DNA of 64,000 nt from Rhipicephalus microplus (GCF_043290135.1 NC_134710.1:317710616-317774615), one strand, 5' to 3'; counted from the stretch's first letter, positions 1-11,189 are shown. The notes: generated by a model not told the origin, from the sequence alone. Numbers and translations are program-made.

Positions 1-768
1 ATCAGTTCCAGCTGTCATTAGATCAAGTTATTCGTAAGCATGTAATCAGTTCTGTGTTCCAAGTCAATCCATGATGCTTGCTTTGAATTTCGCCATTATG
101 CGCTATCGACAACGCGGCAAAGTGAGGTTACGCTTTAACTTATTTTACTTTGCTTGTCTCTCGGCAGAAAAACCATGGCAGGGGACAGCCATCCTCAAAG
201 TAGGAGTGTACTTGGCAGGCCTGTAGCTAAGAACTTTTTCGATGAAGGGGGAGATGGGCACTTGCTGAAGGGCTTGAAAAACACCAAATCCCCCTACCTG
301 GCTATCGTCCTGGTAATTCGAGAGATAGAGCCGAGGTACAAATGCTATAAAGGTCTGCACAACAATGCCAACTTATTCGAACAGCTTTTTATATTCAAAA
401 ATGTCTAAAAATATCAAAATTTAGATGGCTGACAGTAGTTGCACTTACTCCTGTGAAAGCGGAATAATGGTTTTCACAATTTGCAAGGAAGGCTATCAGC
501 ATCGCAACCACTTCGCAGCATTGCTAGAGGTGGTACAAACTTTTAAGGAGCCTTGTCATATAAAAAAGAGTCTGCTTAGAAAATATTCTTGCAGTTGTCG
601 AATGAACTGTTGCAAGTATAAGCCACCATCAAGGGAGAGCTTTCTGTTGCAATGTAAAATACTGGGTCCACAAAGATCAGTTGTCCATCCCTAAATGGAG
701 GACAGACTTAATTCAGAAGGAATTTTCTGGACAGATGTTTTGAATTTAGCTACAGGATGTGTGATCAG
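1..768. other. No recognisable gene; flanking sequence
   Basis: I see no coding region with a recognisable motif, no terminal repeats and no SINE or LINE sequence here. Short open frames on both strands near 150-400 overlap each other in opposite directions and have no protein-family signature. If the GCC2-like gene to the right continues downstream this would be intron or 3' flank, but no exon is visible. Confidence 0.4.
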
Positions 769-1275
769 TTATGGTACGACACTCTGTGTCACCTCAGTGT
801 AATGTGTGCTTTGCTTGTCATCCACCTGCACAGAGTGGAAGGGCTCCACAATTTTTGTTTCCTCTTTGGTTTCATTGTTAGCAGTTTGTAGCACATTTCC
901 TGACCAATTTTCCGAACCTGACGGCGACCGCAAAATGGTCCGAAAAATAGAACAGTCCAAAAAAATGGTGAAGACTTGAAAATTAAGTTTATTTGGATTA
1001 GAGGTGCATAAAAAGATCCCCAATACTGCATGCTTTATTCTGTTCTTGGGGACAAGCAAATTTGGTTCTATTTGGGCTGTGGTAACATCATAGTCAAGTG
1101 CGTTGGCAGTCGCTGCCGTCAACCATTTGGTGGCTCCATGGCACCCGGCAAATGAAACTTGATGCCGGTCATAAAAAAATGCATGCAATGTTTTGCCACA
1201 TTGTTGGGATTTAACGACACGATCTAAGGTTGTTTTACTTGCACCGACATCGAACAGCACACAATCCTCCAGCAT
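769..1275 (-). CDS. Unidentified 168-codon ORF
   Basis: An uninterrupted minus-strand frame of 168 codons begins with ATG at 1275. I do not recognise a family. The N-terminal half looks protein-like (mixed hydrophobic and charged, with 'CGKTLHAFFYDRH' and 'GATKWLTAATANA'), while the C-terminal half from about residue 85 is a less convincing low-order sequence. A 26-base phrase near 1035-1065 (ttcttggggacaagcaaatt) recurs near 2570-2590, so part of this stretch belongs to a repeat. It could be a transposon remnant, a retrocopy fragment, or chance. No splice sites or promoter were convincing. Confidence 0.2.
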   Translation of the reverse strand: MLEDCVLFDVGASKTTLDRVVKSQQCGKTLHAFFYDRHQVSFAGCHGATKWLTAATANALDYDVTTAQIEPNLLVPKNRIKHAVLGIFLCTSNPNKLNFQVFTIFLDCSIFRTILRSPSGSENWSGNVLQTANNETKEETKIVEPFHSVQVDDKQSTHYTEVTQSVVP

Positions 1276-3129
1276 TTTGCCACTAACAGAACGCTAGCGC
1301 AACGGCCAAAAAATTACCCGTGTGTTTCAGGTCAGTAGCTAAGCACGGTAACTACGGAGCAATCACGAACAGCAGAAAACATGTGACGAGCACAACGGCT
1401 TAAAAAAAACTTAACTCAACACTAACAGGACCACGTGCGCAACGACAACCAGAAAAAAAAACGCACAGAAAAAAAACAACCTACTGATGTATTATTGATG
1501 ATGATAAGGCTGACTGAATTGAGTCCCGTAGACAATCGAGCTAGCCAAGGAAGATCACACACGGCCTCTGAAACTGGGAGATTGTGCGCACTTCTGATCT
1601 TAGAGGCCACACAACTATCTACTAGAAGTCAAACTTTACCAAGCCAATAAAAAATTTCAACAAGGCTGATTTACACCTTACTTTGCACGGACAGATGCAT
1701 TTAAATTTTCTTTTTTTTCAAGAACAGTGGAAGAATGGAACCTTCTAAAAGACTCTGTTTAAAAATTCCCTTTGGTTGATTTACTGTGTGTAAACAGTGT
1801 GTTGGGTGTGTAAACCTGTACTTGTATGTTGAATTCTTTCCTTTTTCCTTTTCTACGTGACTTGAGTGCCTAACATGTACTTGCTACTTGTACCGTGCCC
1901 ACCTGCCTGGACCTGTGAAGGTCTGCAGTATGCATTAAAATTTAAAAAAAATAAAAAAAATAAAAATTTCAAAATGAAGTGGCATAGCTCAAAACAAGAG
2001 GTTTAGTCTGGACTTTAGGGTGCAAATTTGTCTTAAAAATTGAATGAAACAATGCATTAGTACTGTGGGAACCTTGATGGTGCACAAGTCCGATATATCC
2101 AACAAGTCCCAATTTTTGTTGGAGTTGGTCGGCGACTGTAAATGAACTGTATCTACTCGAAAATAGGTCGGGCAAAAACATAAAAAAATATTCGAAAATA
2201 GGTTGATCATTTTTTTTTTAGTATAGAACAGCGCCTTCTCTCGAAAGATGCCTGCGACATCGCATGCTTTCCTATGGGGACGGCAGGTTAATCGTAGTTC
2301 AGTGCTTTCTCCGCAAAAGAGCGCTAGCAGCCGACACTACTACTTCCGCTCAATTCGGAAGTGACGCCATCCCAAACACATGACCGTGTTGCCATCGATG
2401 ATGTCGTCATCGGATTCTACGCAAGCATTCGCTACTTCCCAAATGTCGTCGTCCTTGCTGCCACCACTGTTGATTGCAGGGCCACAAAAGACAAGAAGCC
2501 GACATTTGCACGCAAACAGACGGTCCCCCTGGCAACCTCTAATTATCTCACTTACATAGACTTCATGCTGTTCTTGGGGACAAGCAAATTTAGTGCTACC
2601 GTAGAGAGCAAAGCGCAGCGCCTAAACTAAATGCGAACTATAGCTACCGTAGGGAGCAGAGCGCAGCGCCTAAACTAAATGCGAACCGTAACTCGGTCAC
2701 GCCAATCGTACAATGAACAAAGCGAGAAGTGGTGAGGACTCAGGCCAGTAGTCCAGCTGCGCGCCGGAAGGCAGGCTAGAGACTAGGGACTTACCGACCA
2801 ATACCTAGGGAAATTGCGGGTTTCATCGCAAACACTGTGCATCGGCTGCTATTCGCGGGGGCAGTACGTGGCTATTACATGACTAACTTTTTCCTCAATT
2901 ACTTAGGCAGTAGGAAAGAAGGATGGGGGTCTTTATTTGAGATTTTATGGTATGTATCATGCGTATGCAGCAGGAACCCCTTGAAGAACTGCAGACGAGG
3001 CAGTTGAACACCCTAAACTCGGTATTTCTAGTTGGTTTCATCGTGAATATAGGTCCAGATTCTTTAGTCACGAATATAGGTTCATAGTTGATTATAAACA
3101 ACATTTTCAGAAAAAAAAAAGCTTGACCT
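1276..3129. other. Non-coding stretch with low-complexity DNA
   Basis: This stretch is AT-rich with A-tracts (about 1945-1970 and 2207-2220). It also contains a patch of higher GC around 2260-2780 that includes a 48-bp tandem duplication (listed separately). I see no coding motif, no SINE and no paired termini. The right edge abuts the interrupted Tigger-like element that starts near 3130. Confidence 0.4.
2595..2690. repeat. 48-bp tandem duplication
   Basis: Two head-to-tail copies of a 48-bp unit starting 'gctaccgtag' lie at 2595-2642 and 2643-2690. They differ at only a few positions (for example gagagcaaag against gggagcagag). This is a recent local duplication, not part of a longer array. 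Confidence 0.8.
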
Positions 3130-3150
3130 ACACAATCCAGCCCACTTATA

Positions 3151-4269
3151 CTGTAATTACTCGAATCTAACACGCACCTTTTTTCCGCTTAAGCGAGTTC
3201 ATAAATCGCATGCATGTTAGAATCGAGTACGAAAATAAAATGAATACGTTCATTCTATTGCCATCGGCACTTTCAAAATGGCCGCCCCCTACATGCGTAG
3301 GCATGGTGCGTCGGCCATTTCTGCCTATGTGTTTCCCATGTGCGGCATTTCGTACGTGTGCTGAGGAGTTTGTCATCTTGTAGTGCATTAGCATCGACGG
3401 CATGGAAGGGCCGACTTCAAAAACTCGACGAGTGCACCACAATGCCGCTTTTAAAAGAAAAGTCATCGCGTGTGCCGAAACGGACGGAAATCAGGCCGCA
3501 TCGCGGTCGTTCGGAGTTCCCGAAACGTGCGTGCGGGACTGGCGGAAACAAAAGCAGAATATTGTCGATAGCAAAGATTCACGCAAAGGCTTCAGTGGAC
3601 CACAGCAGGGTCGGTTTCCACAAATTGAAGAGCTGCTCGGCGAGTATGTGATTAAGCAGTGAGCGGCACAGCGGACCGTGACGACAGAACTGCTCCAAGA
3701 GCAGGCTATGCAGTTAGCCTTAGAAAAAGGGCTAATGCGGAGCCAGTTTAAAGCGAGCAGGTGCTGGCTAACTAACTTTATGAAGAGGAAAGGCTTTTCC
3801 CTTCGAAGGCGAACAGGCATATGCCGGAAGTTGCCGGAAGAGTACGAAGAAAAGCTTCACAGTCTTCAGAGGTTCGTCCTAAACTTGTGGCACAACAACG
3901 GCTACTTGCTTGGGCGAATCGGGAATGCCGATCAGATGCCTTTTTAATTCGACATGCTTGGCACCACAACCGTCGAGGAGAAGGGGGCGAAGCAAGTTCG
4001 TGTGCTGACATCGGGCCACGGTAAAACTAGAGTGACAGAAATGCTCCGTTGCACGTCAGATAGGCAAAAGCTTCCCTCGTACCTCATATTTAAACGGAAG
4101 ACGCTCTCGAAAGGAGTCGTTTTCCCGTGTGGTGTGATCGTGCGGGCCAACGAGAAAAATGGGTGCGCATTGCAATCGATGTCTTAGTTTTTTTTTTTTT
4201 TTTTTTTTTTTGACGTGGAAACCGGGTGCGCGTTACAATCGAGGGCGCGGTAGAGTCGAGTAAATACGG
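3151..4269 (+). mobile_element. Internally deleted Tigger/pogo element, copy A
   Basis: The ends are inverted: 'ctgtaattactcgaatctaa' at the left, and at the right the reverse complement of 'ccgtatttactcgactctac'. It is flanked by TA at 3149-3150 and 4270-4271, the duplication expected of Tc1/mariner-pogo transposases. The 1.1-kb body keeps the N-terminal DNA-binding half of the transposase and the first part of the catalytic core, then ends in a run of about 22 T (4190-4211) just before the right terminus. The second half of the transposase is missing. A sister copy with the same architecture lies at 8498-9599, so the deleted form itself has been mobilised. It sits inside the terminal repeat of copy 1 of the 2-kb family. 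Confidence 0.88.
3402..4187 (+). pseudogene. Truncated Tigger transposase
   Basis: The reading frame begins with ATG at 3402. An N-terminal helix-turn-helix of the CENP-B/Psq type follows (around 'FKRKVIACAETDGNQAASRSFGVPE'-like sequence, residues about 15-45). Next comes a second HTH ending in 'WLTNFMKRKGFSLRRRTGI', typical of CENPB-type HTH domains in Tigger transposases. The first catalytic-core motif is present as 'NADQMPF' (the Asp that begins the DDE/DDD triad) and is followed by 'SDRQKLPSYLIFKRKTL'. Two in-frame stops interrupt it (TGA near 3660, TAA near 3945). The protein ends before the second and third catalytic acids, so it cannot be active. Family: transposases that bind terminal repeats and cut and paste DNA. 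Confidence 0.88.
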
Positions 4270-5390
4270 TAACAACCCCACTTAAAACAAACAATATCTG
4301 CGAGACCATGAAAATATACATTGGTTCAATTGCACAAAATCGCACCTACAACGAACGTCTCTGAACGCCGCTGATTAGTTACAGCAAACGAAGTCGGCGC
4401 TCTGCAGACTTCCTGGGAAACCACTTTCGACCACTGATCGGGCATCGGCGAGGTGCCCATAGATTCTTATTGTTAAATGCCAACCCTGCCTCTGTGCCCC
4501 TCTAGTTGCCGCTCTCCCCTACCCATGGAGGGAGGAAAGCTGTTTCCTTTCTCCAAGCTCCGACTGCTTTTTGTTACGCATCCCTCCGTCCTTTGACCCC
4601 CACTACTGTGAGCCCCTCGCATCGCCAGACGGCGCCCATGATTCCACACTGCCACAGATCTTGTGAAGACCGGTCGGCCATCTACCTTGTTTTTGATCAC
4701 TGGTACTTTCATTAGTGTCGCCGGCCTGGAGTGACCAGACCATTTGCCAACATCGTCGGCCACCGTCTGTATCCAATAGTCGGCGTCTAGTGCACCCCAC
4801 CGACTCTGATAATTTTTGATTCGTTTCGTGTTTAGGGCTTGTTTTTGCTCACTTCACACACGGCTCAGCATGCCCTTCACACGCGAAAACGGCTGTTCAT
4901 TTGCATGGAACGAATCGCAAAATATCGAAGTTCGTGAGGCCACGCAAACCCGCCCGCGCAACAAAACGATTTTTCGACCACGGCCGCCGATTTCTTGAAT
5001 GCCGCGCGCACTGATGCAGGCGGCTGTGCTTAGGCTTCCGCCCGCGCAGGCACACTTATAAGTTTTTCTACGTGCGAGTTGCGCGTTTCGTGGACCTTTT
5101 GAGCAAGCTAACCAACCTGCCTCTTTCACGTGTGTTTTGGTTTTCAAGGACGCCCTCCAGCTGCATCCCCCACTCTCTTCACTTTATCGCAACTCCTTGC
5201 CCTTCTTCTCTCGCAAATCTGCTCTCCTCTTTTCATCACAAACACTTCGCCCGTCTCCGCCGCTTTGCAGCGCCAGCCACGCTGGCTCAAATTAGTTTCG
5301 TTTTCTGACTAGAAATGGGGCCAGAGCTGTTCCACACGTTCTGGCATATGTGTAGCGTGTGCACGTCTTGCTCGCTCTTGGTGTGCGTGT

Positions 5391-5930
5391 GTGGTCCTGA
5401 TGGCAGACGGGAGGACTTGCACGCTTTTTCCTGCCGCTCGAAAAAATGTCGAAAGCGTGACTGCTTGGCTTGAGCGTAATACGCGCGTTAGGTGCTGCGT
5501 TGCGGAGCGCTTGCTCATAGCTGTTGACCACTTGGCAGCCAACTTGCCGCTTCGGGGGTCCCGGTATTCAGCTGTGGAGATCGTGAAAATTTCGTGGGTG
5601 GCGGTGACGGCTACATGCGCATAAAACTGTTTTTGCGAGGCTGACTTCGTCGACGTCAGGCCCGATGCCAAACCTGAAGCTTCCGAACAGGATCACTCTG
5701 GCAGCGCGTCGTCAACTCCGATCTGAAAGAGCGGGTGGGACATGTGTTGCGATGGTTTAAATTACGGCCGATGATGATGCCGACAAGGCGGAACCGTGCA
5801 CGGATTAGGGCATTGTGAATGAAGTAAGTGTCGAGAGCGATTTGGAGGAATCGGATTGCGAGAACGACAAAACATTGGAGCCAGTGCCTCACGCAGCTTA
5901 TGCCACAGGCCTTGGCGAATGAGCACCCTG
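5391..5930 (+). pseudogene. Tigger transposase C-terminal remnant (copy 1)
   Basis: Plus-strand translation of this part of the 2-kb element gives a segment resembling the C-terminal end of Tigger transposases: 'YSAVEIVKISWVAVTATCA', comparable with the family's 'W..V...T..NCF..AGF' helix pair. An acidic tail with 'EPVPHAAYAT' follows near 5878-5910. Frames are broken between these pieces. No catalytic core is visible, so this is a relic that identifies the element's ancestry and is not an active gene. The same segment recurs in the sister copies on the minus strand. Confidence 0.6.
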
Positions 5931-6046
5931 TCGTATCAAATGAACTCGAGACCACCCTTATCGCTTCTGCTCTTTGAAACAGGTGCATCAAAGATTTTTG
6001 GGGCAAAAAAGTTTCTGTTTTCACTCGCAATTTTTTCAAGGGAGGA

Positions 6047-7450
6047 CACGGGTCTTAGAAGGCCAAAAATCGCAAAAAAATCGACTTTTGGAAGCTGACA
6101 TTTTCGGAATCTGTACCTATTTCTGCACCTATCTGAGAAGTTTCTAGCTGCTCGCGTCATTATTTCTGGCGCAAAATCAATTTATAACATCCCTGTGAGA
6201 TGAATGTGAGTGCAAATTGACGCTACAATCGTGCTTTTTCCGCGCCGAACTGTTGCCGTTACGCACGAGCTATCGTGTTCATCTTGGTCTCATTTGGAAG
6301 GGTAGTTCTTCATCTTCGATTTCCCACCACCGCTGGCTCGCCTTGCTCATTGGTTTTTTAGCAAAAGCACGTCATCGAGAGCCACTAGCACGCGATTCAA
6401 TTGGCTGCTTGGGGCACGTGACAAAACCTAGGCATCCGATTGGCCAAGGGGCGCTTTCGACGTCTGCTTCACCATCGTGACGCGCACGGACATGCGCCAT
6501 TTTGTCATGATGCTACTGACTGCCTGCGGCAGTAAAGAAGTTCCGTGCTACAGTAATTTGTGAAGCGGGTGTGGCGGTCGTTCGTTCGCTGTGAACTTCA
6601 GAAAGAGCCCCGCTATGGCTCAGGACAACGAGGATAACGAACTCGACGCGGTCAACGGCGGTCGCTGAGTCACCGGTGTAGGCCTAACTCCCGTACGAGC
6701 CCATTGGTTGCCGACAACGTTACCGAGAACGGCTGTGTTTTGCAGCCTTATCAGTTAGAGGACGGCAAGTAAAAAGCAGAAGCTACAAGAGATATCAATC
6801 TTTGTAGTGAAGGAACGGAAGCGCAGTCTTATCGCTAAACGCGCCTATGCCGCAGTTCCCCCCGCTTGACGAAAGGACCTTGAACTGCGCGACGGGTCGT
6901 CAGAGTGGAGTACGCCGCGCGTCGACAAACAACAGAAAGTCAATCCATTTGCGGTGAACATGCTCACCGCCCCCCGCAATGGAGGCTACTGGCAACAGGC
7001 AGACTGCTTTTAACGACATGTTCGCAATGTTGTCGCGATCTCCGCTCGAAAATGCAGCAGTCTTACGTGAAAAGGAAACCAACACCTTGGCACTCGTGCA
7101 GCCTCGAAATTGATGAGCGAGGGAGCAACTTTGATTCGTGACATTTACGGGTAACTCATTCTGGACAAGCCGGAAACACCGCCGTGTTATTCGACGGATT
7201 GCGGATGACGCGCGCTTATTTGTCATACATCGCCGTCGGTACAGTCACCGATCTGATAAGCGGCCTCGCGGCAGACGAGCACACGGCGACAACTTGCTAC
7301 AGGACTAGAAGAAGCGACATGCTCGTGCAAACAATCAGCCCTATTACATTCCCGGTGCATATTAACTGACTAAAAGTATGTGTGCTATGATATTTTTCCC
7401 TCAGAACGGCGAAATAAAGTTTTAACAGCATTATTCTCGAAGCACAAATT
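6047..7450 (+). pseudogene. Possible decayed retrocopy or element interior
   Basis: An ATG near 6615 starts a short acidic peptide ('MAQDNEDNELDAV...') that stops after about 17 codons. Conceptual translation beyond it keeps protein-like pieces such as 'VVKERKRSLIAKRAYA' (near 6810-6850) and 'SEWSTPRVDKQQKVNPFAVNML' style sequence (near 6900-6965), broken by several stops. An AATAAA lies near 7412, followed by AT-rich DNA. That layout would suit a degraded cDNA copy or the body of an unrecognised transposon. I cannot assign a family. The part 6050-6180 is AT-rich and carries a phrase (gggaggacacgggtcttag) whose relative occurs inverted at about 11290-11315. Confidence 0.3.
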
Positions 7451-8172
7451 TTGGCCACATTCTTTTGCTTGTTCGGTAAAAGTGGACCTAGGACAGCTAG
7501 AGCTGTAATCGTTTTTGCACAATGTAGCTAAATGTGCACAAGAAACAATGCTGGGAACCTTTCTTTAATGGGCAAATTCATTTTTTATTTTATTATAAAA
7601 ATTTCTGTATTTGGTTACATGCAATGAATTTTACTGTGCTGTAATTCGTGAAGTACTCGTTCAATTTTCGATCAGCTTGCAGCATTGCACTCCTTAGGCT
7701 TTCTAGCATTCGTTTATATGGCAATGGCTATATAATTATAAGTTTATACATTTTTACAGTTTAAAATGTTAGAATTCATAGTTTTCTTCATTTTCTCAAA
7801 ATGGCTATTTTGTACACCCTGCATGAAAATTACAGCAGTATATCTGAAACTATTACAGAAAGCAGAATATTTTTTTTTGCAGCATGAAGCTATATGCTTG
7901 GAGCACACAATATAGGAAGCAGATTTTGATTTCCCTTGATGCAAGTTTTTTAAACTAATCTTTTGTGTGACCACACAATGGCCACATTCAGGGCTGAAAA
8001 GTTTAGTGTACTGTAAAGTAAGAAATAATGACCCAATCAAAAAAGTGCTTCCTATGTTGTATGTCTTATGCTTTCTGCTGTCAATCCCTATGTCATTTAT
8101 AAATTTTTGACAGGTGATTATTTTTCTATTGCGGTAAGAACAATAGAAATTGTTATCTTGGTTATTTAATTA
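7451..8172. other. AT-rich non-coding DNA
   Basis: AT-rich sequence with no coding motif on either strand, no paired termini and no known repeat that I recognise. It ends at the TA that flanks the Tigger element beginning at 8173. Confidence 0.5.
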
Positions 8173-8497
8173 ACGTATACACGCGTGTAAGGGCCACACT
8201 CGTGTAAGGGCCGCATCCCGTTTTTAAGAAGCACATATTAAAAAAATATATATGCGTGTAGGGCCGCATCTGCACTTTCCTTGACCGATACGTATTCAAA
8301 ATGCGTGCGCGTGTGTGAGCTACTAGGCGTTGTCAATAGATGGCGTTAGAGAACGCAATTATCATCACTATATAGTACGTCATTCGAATAATTTGTTGGT
8401 TTTCTTCATGCTAATATGTTCATGAAGTTGGCTAAAAATTTTAAGTTTTTTCAGTAGTGTTCATACACCCGCCAACTAAAGGTTAAAGCGGGACTTA

Positions 8498-9599
8498 CCG
8501 TATTTACTCGATTCTACCGCGCCCTCGATTGTAACGCGCACCCGGTTTCCACGACAAGAAAAAAAAACAAAACAAAAAACTAAGACATCGATTGCAATGC
8601 GCACCCATTTTTTTCGCTGGCCCGCACGATCACTCCACTTGAAAAAACGACTCCTTTCGGGAGCGTCTTCCATTTAAATATGAGGTACGGGCGAAGCTTG
8701 TGCTTATCTGACGTGTAACAGAGCATTGCAGTCACTGTAGTTTTACCGTGGACCGATGTCAGCACGCGAACTTGCTTCGCCCCCTTCTTCTCGACGTTTG
8801 TGGTGCCAGGCATGTAGAAGTAAAGAGGCGTCTGATCGGCATTCCCGATTTACCCAAGCAGGTAGCCGTTGTTGCGCCGCAAGTTTAGGACGAACCTCTG
8901 AAAACTGTGAAGCTTTTCATCGTACTCCTCCGCAAAACTTTTCGCATATGCATGTTCCCCTTCGGAGGGAAAAGCCTTTCCTCTTCATAAAGTTAGTTAG
9001 CCAGCACCTGCTCGCTTTAAATTGGCTCCGCATTAGACCTTTTTCTAAGACTCATTGCATAGCCTGCACTTGGAGCAGTTCTGTCGTCACGGGTCGCTGC
9101 TCAAGCACATACTCGCCGAGCAGCTCTTTAATTTGCGGAAACCGACCCTGCTGTGGTTCACTGAAACCTTTGCATGAAGCTTTGCTGTCGACGATCTTCT
9201 GCTTTTGTTTCCGTCGGTCCCGCACGCACGTTTCGGGAACTCCGAACGACCGCGATGCGGCCCGATTTCCGTCCGTTTCTGCACACGCGATGACTTTTCT
9301 TTTAAAAGCGGCATCGTGGTGCACTCGAGTTTTTTGAGTCGGCCCTTCCACGCCGTTGATGCTAATGCACTACTAGATGACGAACTCCTCAGCACACGTA
9401 CGAAGTGCCGCACATGGGAAACACATAGGCAGAAATGGCCGACGCGCCATGCCGACGCACGTAGGGGGCGGCCATTTTGGGTTTGCCAATGGCAATAGAT
9501 TGACCTAATGTTTTTGTTCGTACTCGATTCTAACGCGCATGCGATTTATGAACTCGCTTAACCGGAAAAAAGGTGCGCGTTAGATTCGAGTAATTACGG
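8498..9599 (-). mobile_element. Internally deleted Tigger/pogo element, copy B (nested)
   Basis: Sister of 3151-4269 in opposite orientation. Ends are 'ccgtatttactcgattctac' at the left and the reverse complement of 'ccgtaattactcgaatctaa' at the right, flanked by TA at 8496-8497 and 9600-9601. It has the same internal deletion: the coding part breaks off shortly after the first catalytic motif and is joined to an A/T tract (about 8560-8580). Sharing the same deletion point with copy A argues for amplification of an already deleted, non-autonomous form. Confidence 0.88.
8580..9351 (-). pseudogene. Truncated Tigger transposase (copy B)
   Basis: Starts with ATG at 9351 ('MEGPTQKTR'). The first HTH is followed by 'PETCVRDRRKQKQKIVDSKAS', then the second HTH ('FMKRKGFSLRRE'), the first catalytic motif 'NADQTPL', and 'SDKHKLRPYLIFKWKTLPKG'. 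In-frame stops fall near 9054 and near 8850. The protein ends before the second catalytic Asp, exactly as in copy A. Different disabling mutations in the two copies show that they decayed independently after dispersal. Confidence 0.86.
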
Positions 9600-9786
9600 T
9601 ATCTTCAACTTCTGGCACTTATATACAAACGCGCTATCCATATCAGCATTAGCATCACCAACTTTGGTATTTGTGTGTTGTTCGGTTATTGTGCTGTTCA
9701 GCTTGCCATGTGCTCGAGTTTTGCGCACCGTTGAATGACTCTGGGACTCTAGCTAGTTTTCTGCGGGACGTTTACGTTATAGCACG

Positions 9787-11033
9787 ATGGGCAAGCAGCT
9801 GAATAGCTATACAGCTGGCTATAGGTTGAAGGTGATTGAGCTTGTTCTAGAGCACGAGAAACGGGCCGCCAACAGAAAATTCGACATTGACAAGAAGTGT
9901 GTTCGACATTGGTGCGCTCAGAAGAAAGCCTTGTAGAATACCAACATCAAAAAGTGCGCTTTCTGAGGAAAACAGTGCAAGTATCCTGATTTGGAAGAGG
10001 AGTTGCTCCGCTATGTGATTGAGGTGCGTAACGATGGTTTTGCGCTCACTACGGACATGCTGCACATGAAGGCACTAGCCTTAGCACGTGCGAAAAATAT
10101 ACCGGCCGGGGATTTCAAGGCTAGTGCTGGCTGGGTGCGAAGGTTTCTGAAAAGGAAGAGACTCTCCTTTCAACGAAGGACTATGCTGTGCCAGCGGCTG
10201 CCAGAAGACTATACCGAAAAGGTGCTTAGTTTTCACAAGCATGCCATCGGCCTGCGCCATCAGCACAATTATCTGTTGTCGCAAATAGCGAACGCTGATC
10301 AAACTCCTGTGTGGTTTAAATCTCCCGAGAACTACACAGTCGAAGTAAAAGGCAAGAAGAGTGTCGCCGTGCGGATCACCGGCGCTGAGCGCCAACGCTG
10401 CACCGCGATGCTTTGTGTGACCGCGGATGGGCAAAGGCTACCCCCCCGTACGTTACTTTGAAAAGGAAAAGAATTCCCAACAAGGTTTTCCCCAAGGGCA
10501 TCATAGTTAGAGCCCAAGAGAAGGGATGGATGAACGATGATATGGTGCTTGACTGGGTGAAAAGTGTTTGGCAGAACAGACCAGGAGCTTTGTTGGCCAA
10601 ACATTCACATTTAGTGTTGGATAGTTTCCGCGGCCACCTTACCGATAAGGTGAAGGAGCAGCTGCGCCGTGTCGGCACAGACATGGCCGTAATTCCAGGC
10701 GGCCTCAAAGGAATGTTGGAACCACTGGATGTGAGCATGAATCGACCGTTCAAAGCTGAATTCCGAAGACTCTACACGGAATGGATGGCAACCGGCAACC
10801 ATGAGCAGACACCGACCGGACGGCTGAAGAGGGCACCGCTTGCTACTGTTCTCGTTTGGGTATTGTCGGCGTGGAGCTCGGTGTCGACGGACATTGTGTC
10901 CCGAAGTTTTAAGGTCACTGGGATATCCAACAGCCTGGATGGCACCAAAGATGACTGTTTGTGGAATGATGGTGCTCTGCAACACACCATCTCGGACTCC
11001 GAGTTAGAGGACTCGTCGAGTGACGACAAATAA
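9787..11033 (+). pseudogene. Tigger/pogo transposase, nearly complete but disabled
   Basis: About 415 codons, close to the usual length for compact Tigger transposases. Domains in order: N-terminal CENP-B-like HTH (residues about 5-55, 'YRLKVIELVLEHEKRAANRKF'-like), CENPB-type HTH (about 70-135, ending 'VRRFLKRKRLSFQRRTML'), then the DDE core. First acid in 'IANADQTPVWF', second in 'HLVLDSFRGHLTD', third in 'LEPLDVSMNRPFK'. An acidic tail closes it ('DSELEDSSSDDK'). TAG replaces codon 50 (9934-9936) and TGA codon 60 (9964-9966). A frameshift sits in the C7 run at 10441-10447, after which translation continues in the next frame as 'PPYVTLKRKRIPNKV'. All three catalytic acids survive, so decay is recent relative to the other copies. 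Known role of the family: cut-and-paste transposition into TA. Confidence 0.92.
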
Positions 11034-11189
11034 CTGCAAACGCGGCATACTGCAATAAACGCTCTTCGTTCGCTAAGTGGTACGTTGTTTTTAGTTTACT
11101 AAAAAAAAGTTCCGTGTATGGGCCGCACCCTGAAAATTGGCCCTCATTTCCTGAAAAAAAAAGTGCAGCCCTTACACGTGTTTATACGG

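Larger units (their letters stand above)
3130..6046 (+). mobile_element. Tigger-like 2-kb element, copy 1 (interrupted, truncated)
   Basis: This is the reverse-complement relative of 13021-15266 and 61610-63782. Its left terminus (cacaatccagcccacttata, 3131-3150) is a mutated form of the family end 'cagtcgagcccacatata'. The match resumes at 4270 (acaaccccacttaaaac) after the inserted Tigger at 3151-4269. The body then follows the sister copies: the 'cattggttcaattgcacaaaatcgc' region near 4320, 'gtgcccatagattc' near 4455, the trunk through 5400-5940, and 'gcatcaaagatttttggggc' near 5985. Similarity stops near 6046, before the other terminus, so this copy is truncated at that side. Strand is that of the transposase remnant inside. 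Confidence 0.8.
8173..11189 (+). mobile_element. Near-full-length Tigger/pogo element with nested Tigger
   Basis: The left end 'acgtatacacgcgtgtaagg' and the reverse complement of the right end, 'ccgtataaacacgtgtaagg', form terminal inverted repeats. TA flanks both ends (8171-8172, 11190-11191). The element contains a transposase gene (9787-11033) and, in its 5' leader, a second and unrelated Tigger (8498-9599), leaving about 1.9 kb of original element. The imperfect termini and the broken transposase show that it is old. Because the nested copy is flanked by its own TA duplication, it arrived after this element. Confidence 0.88.
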
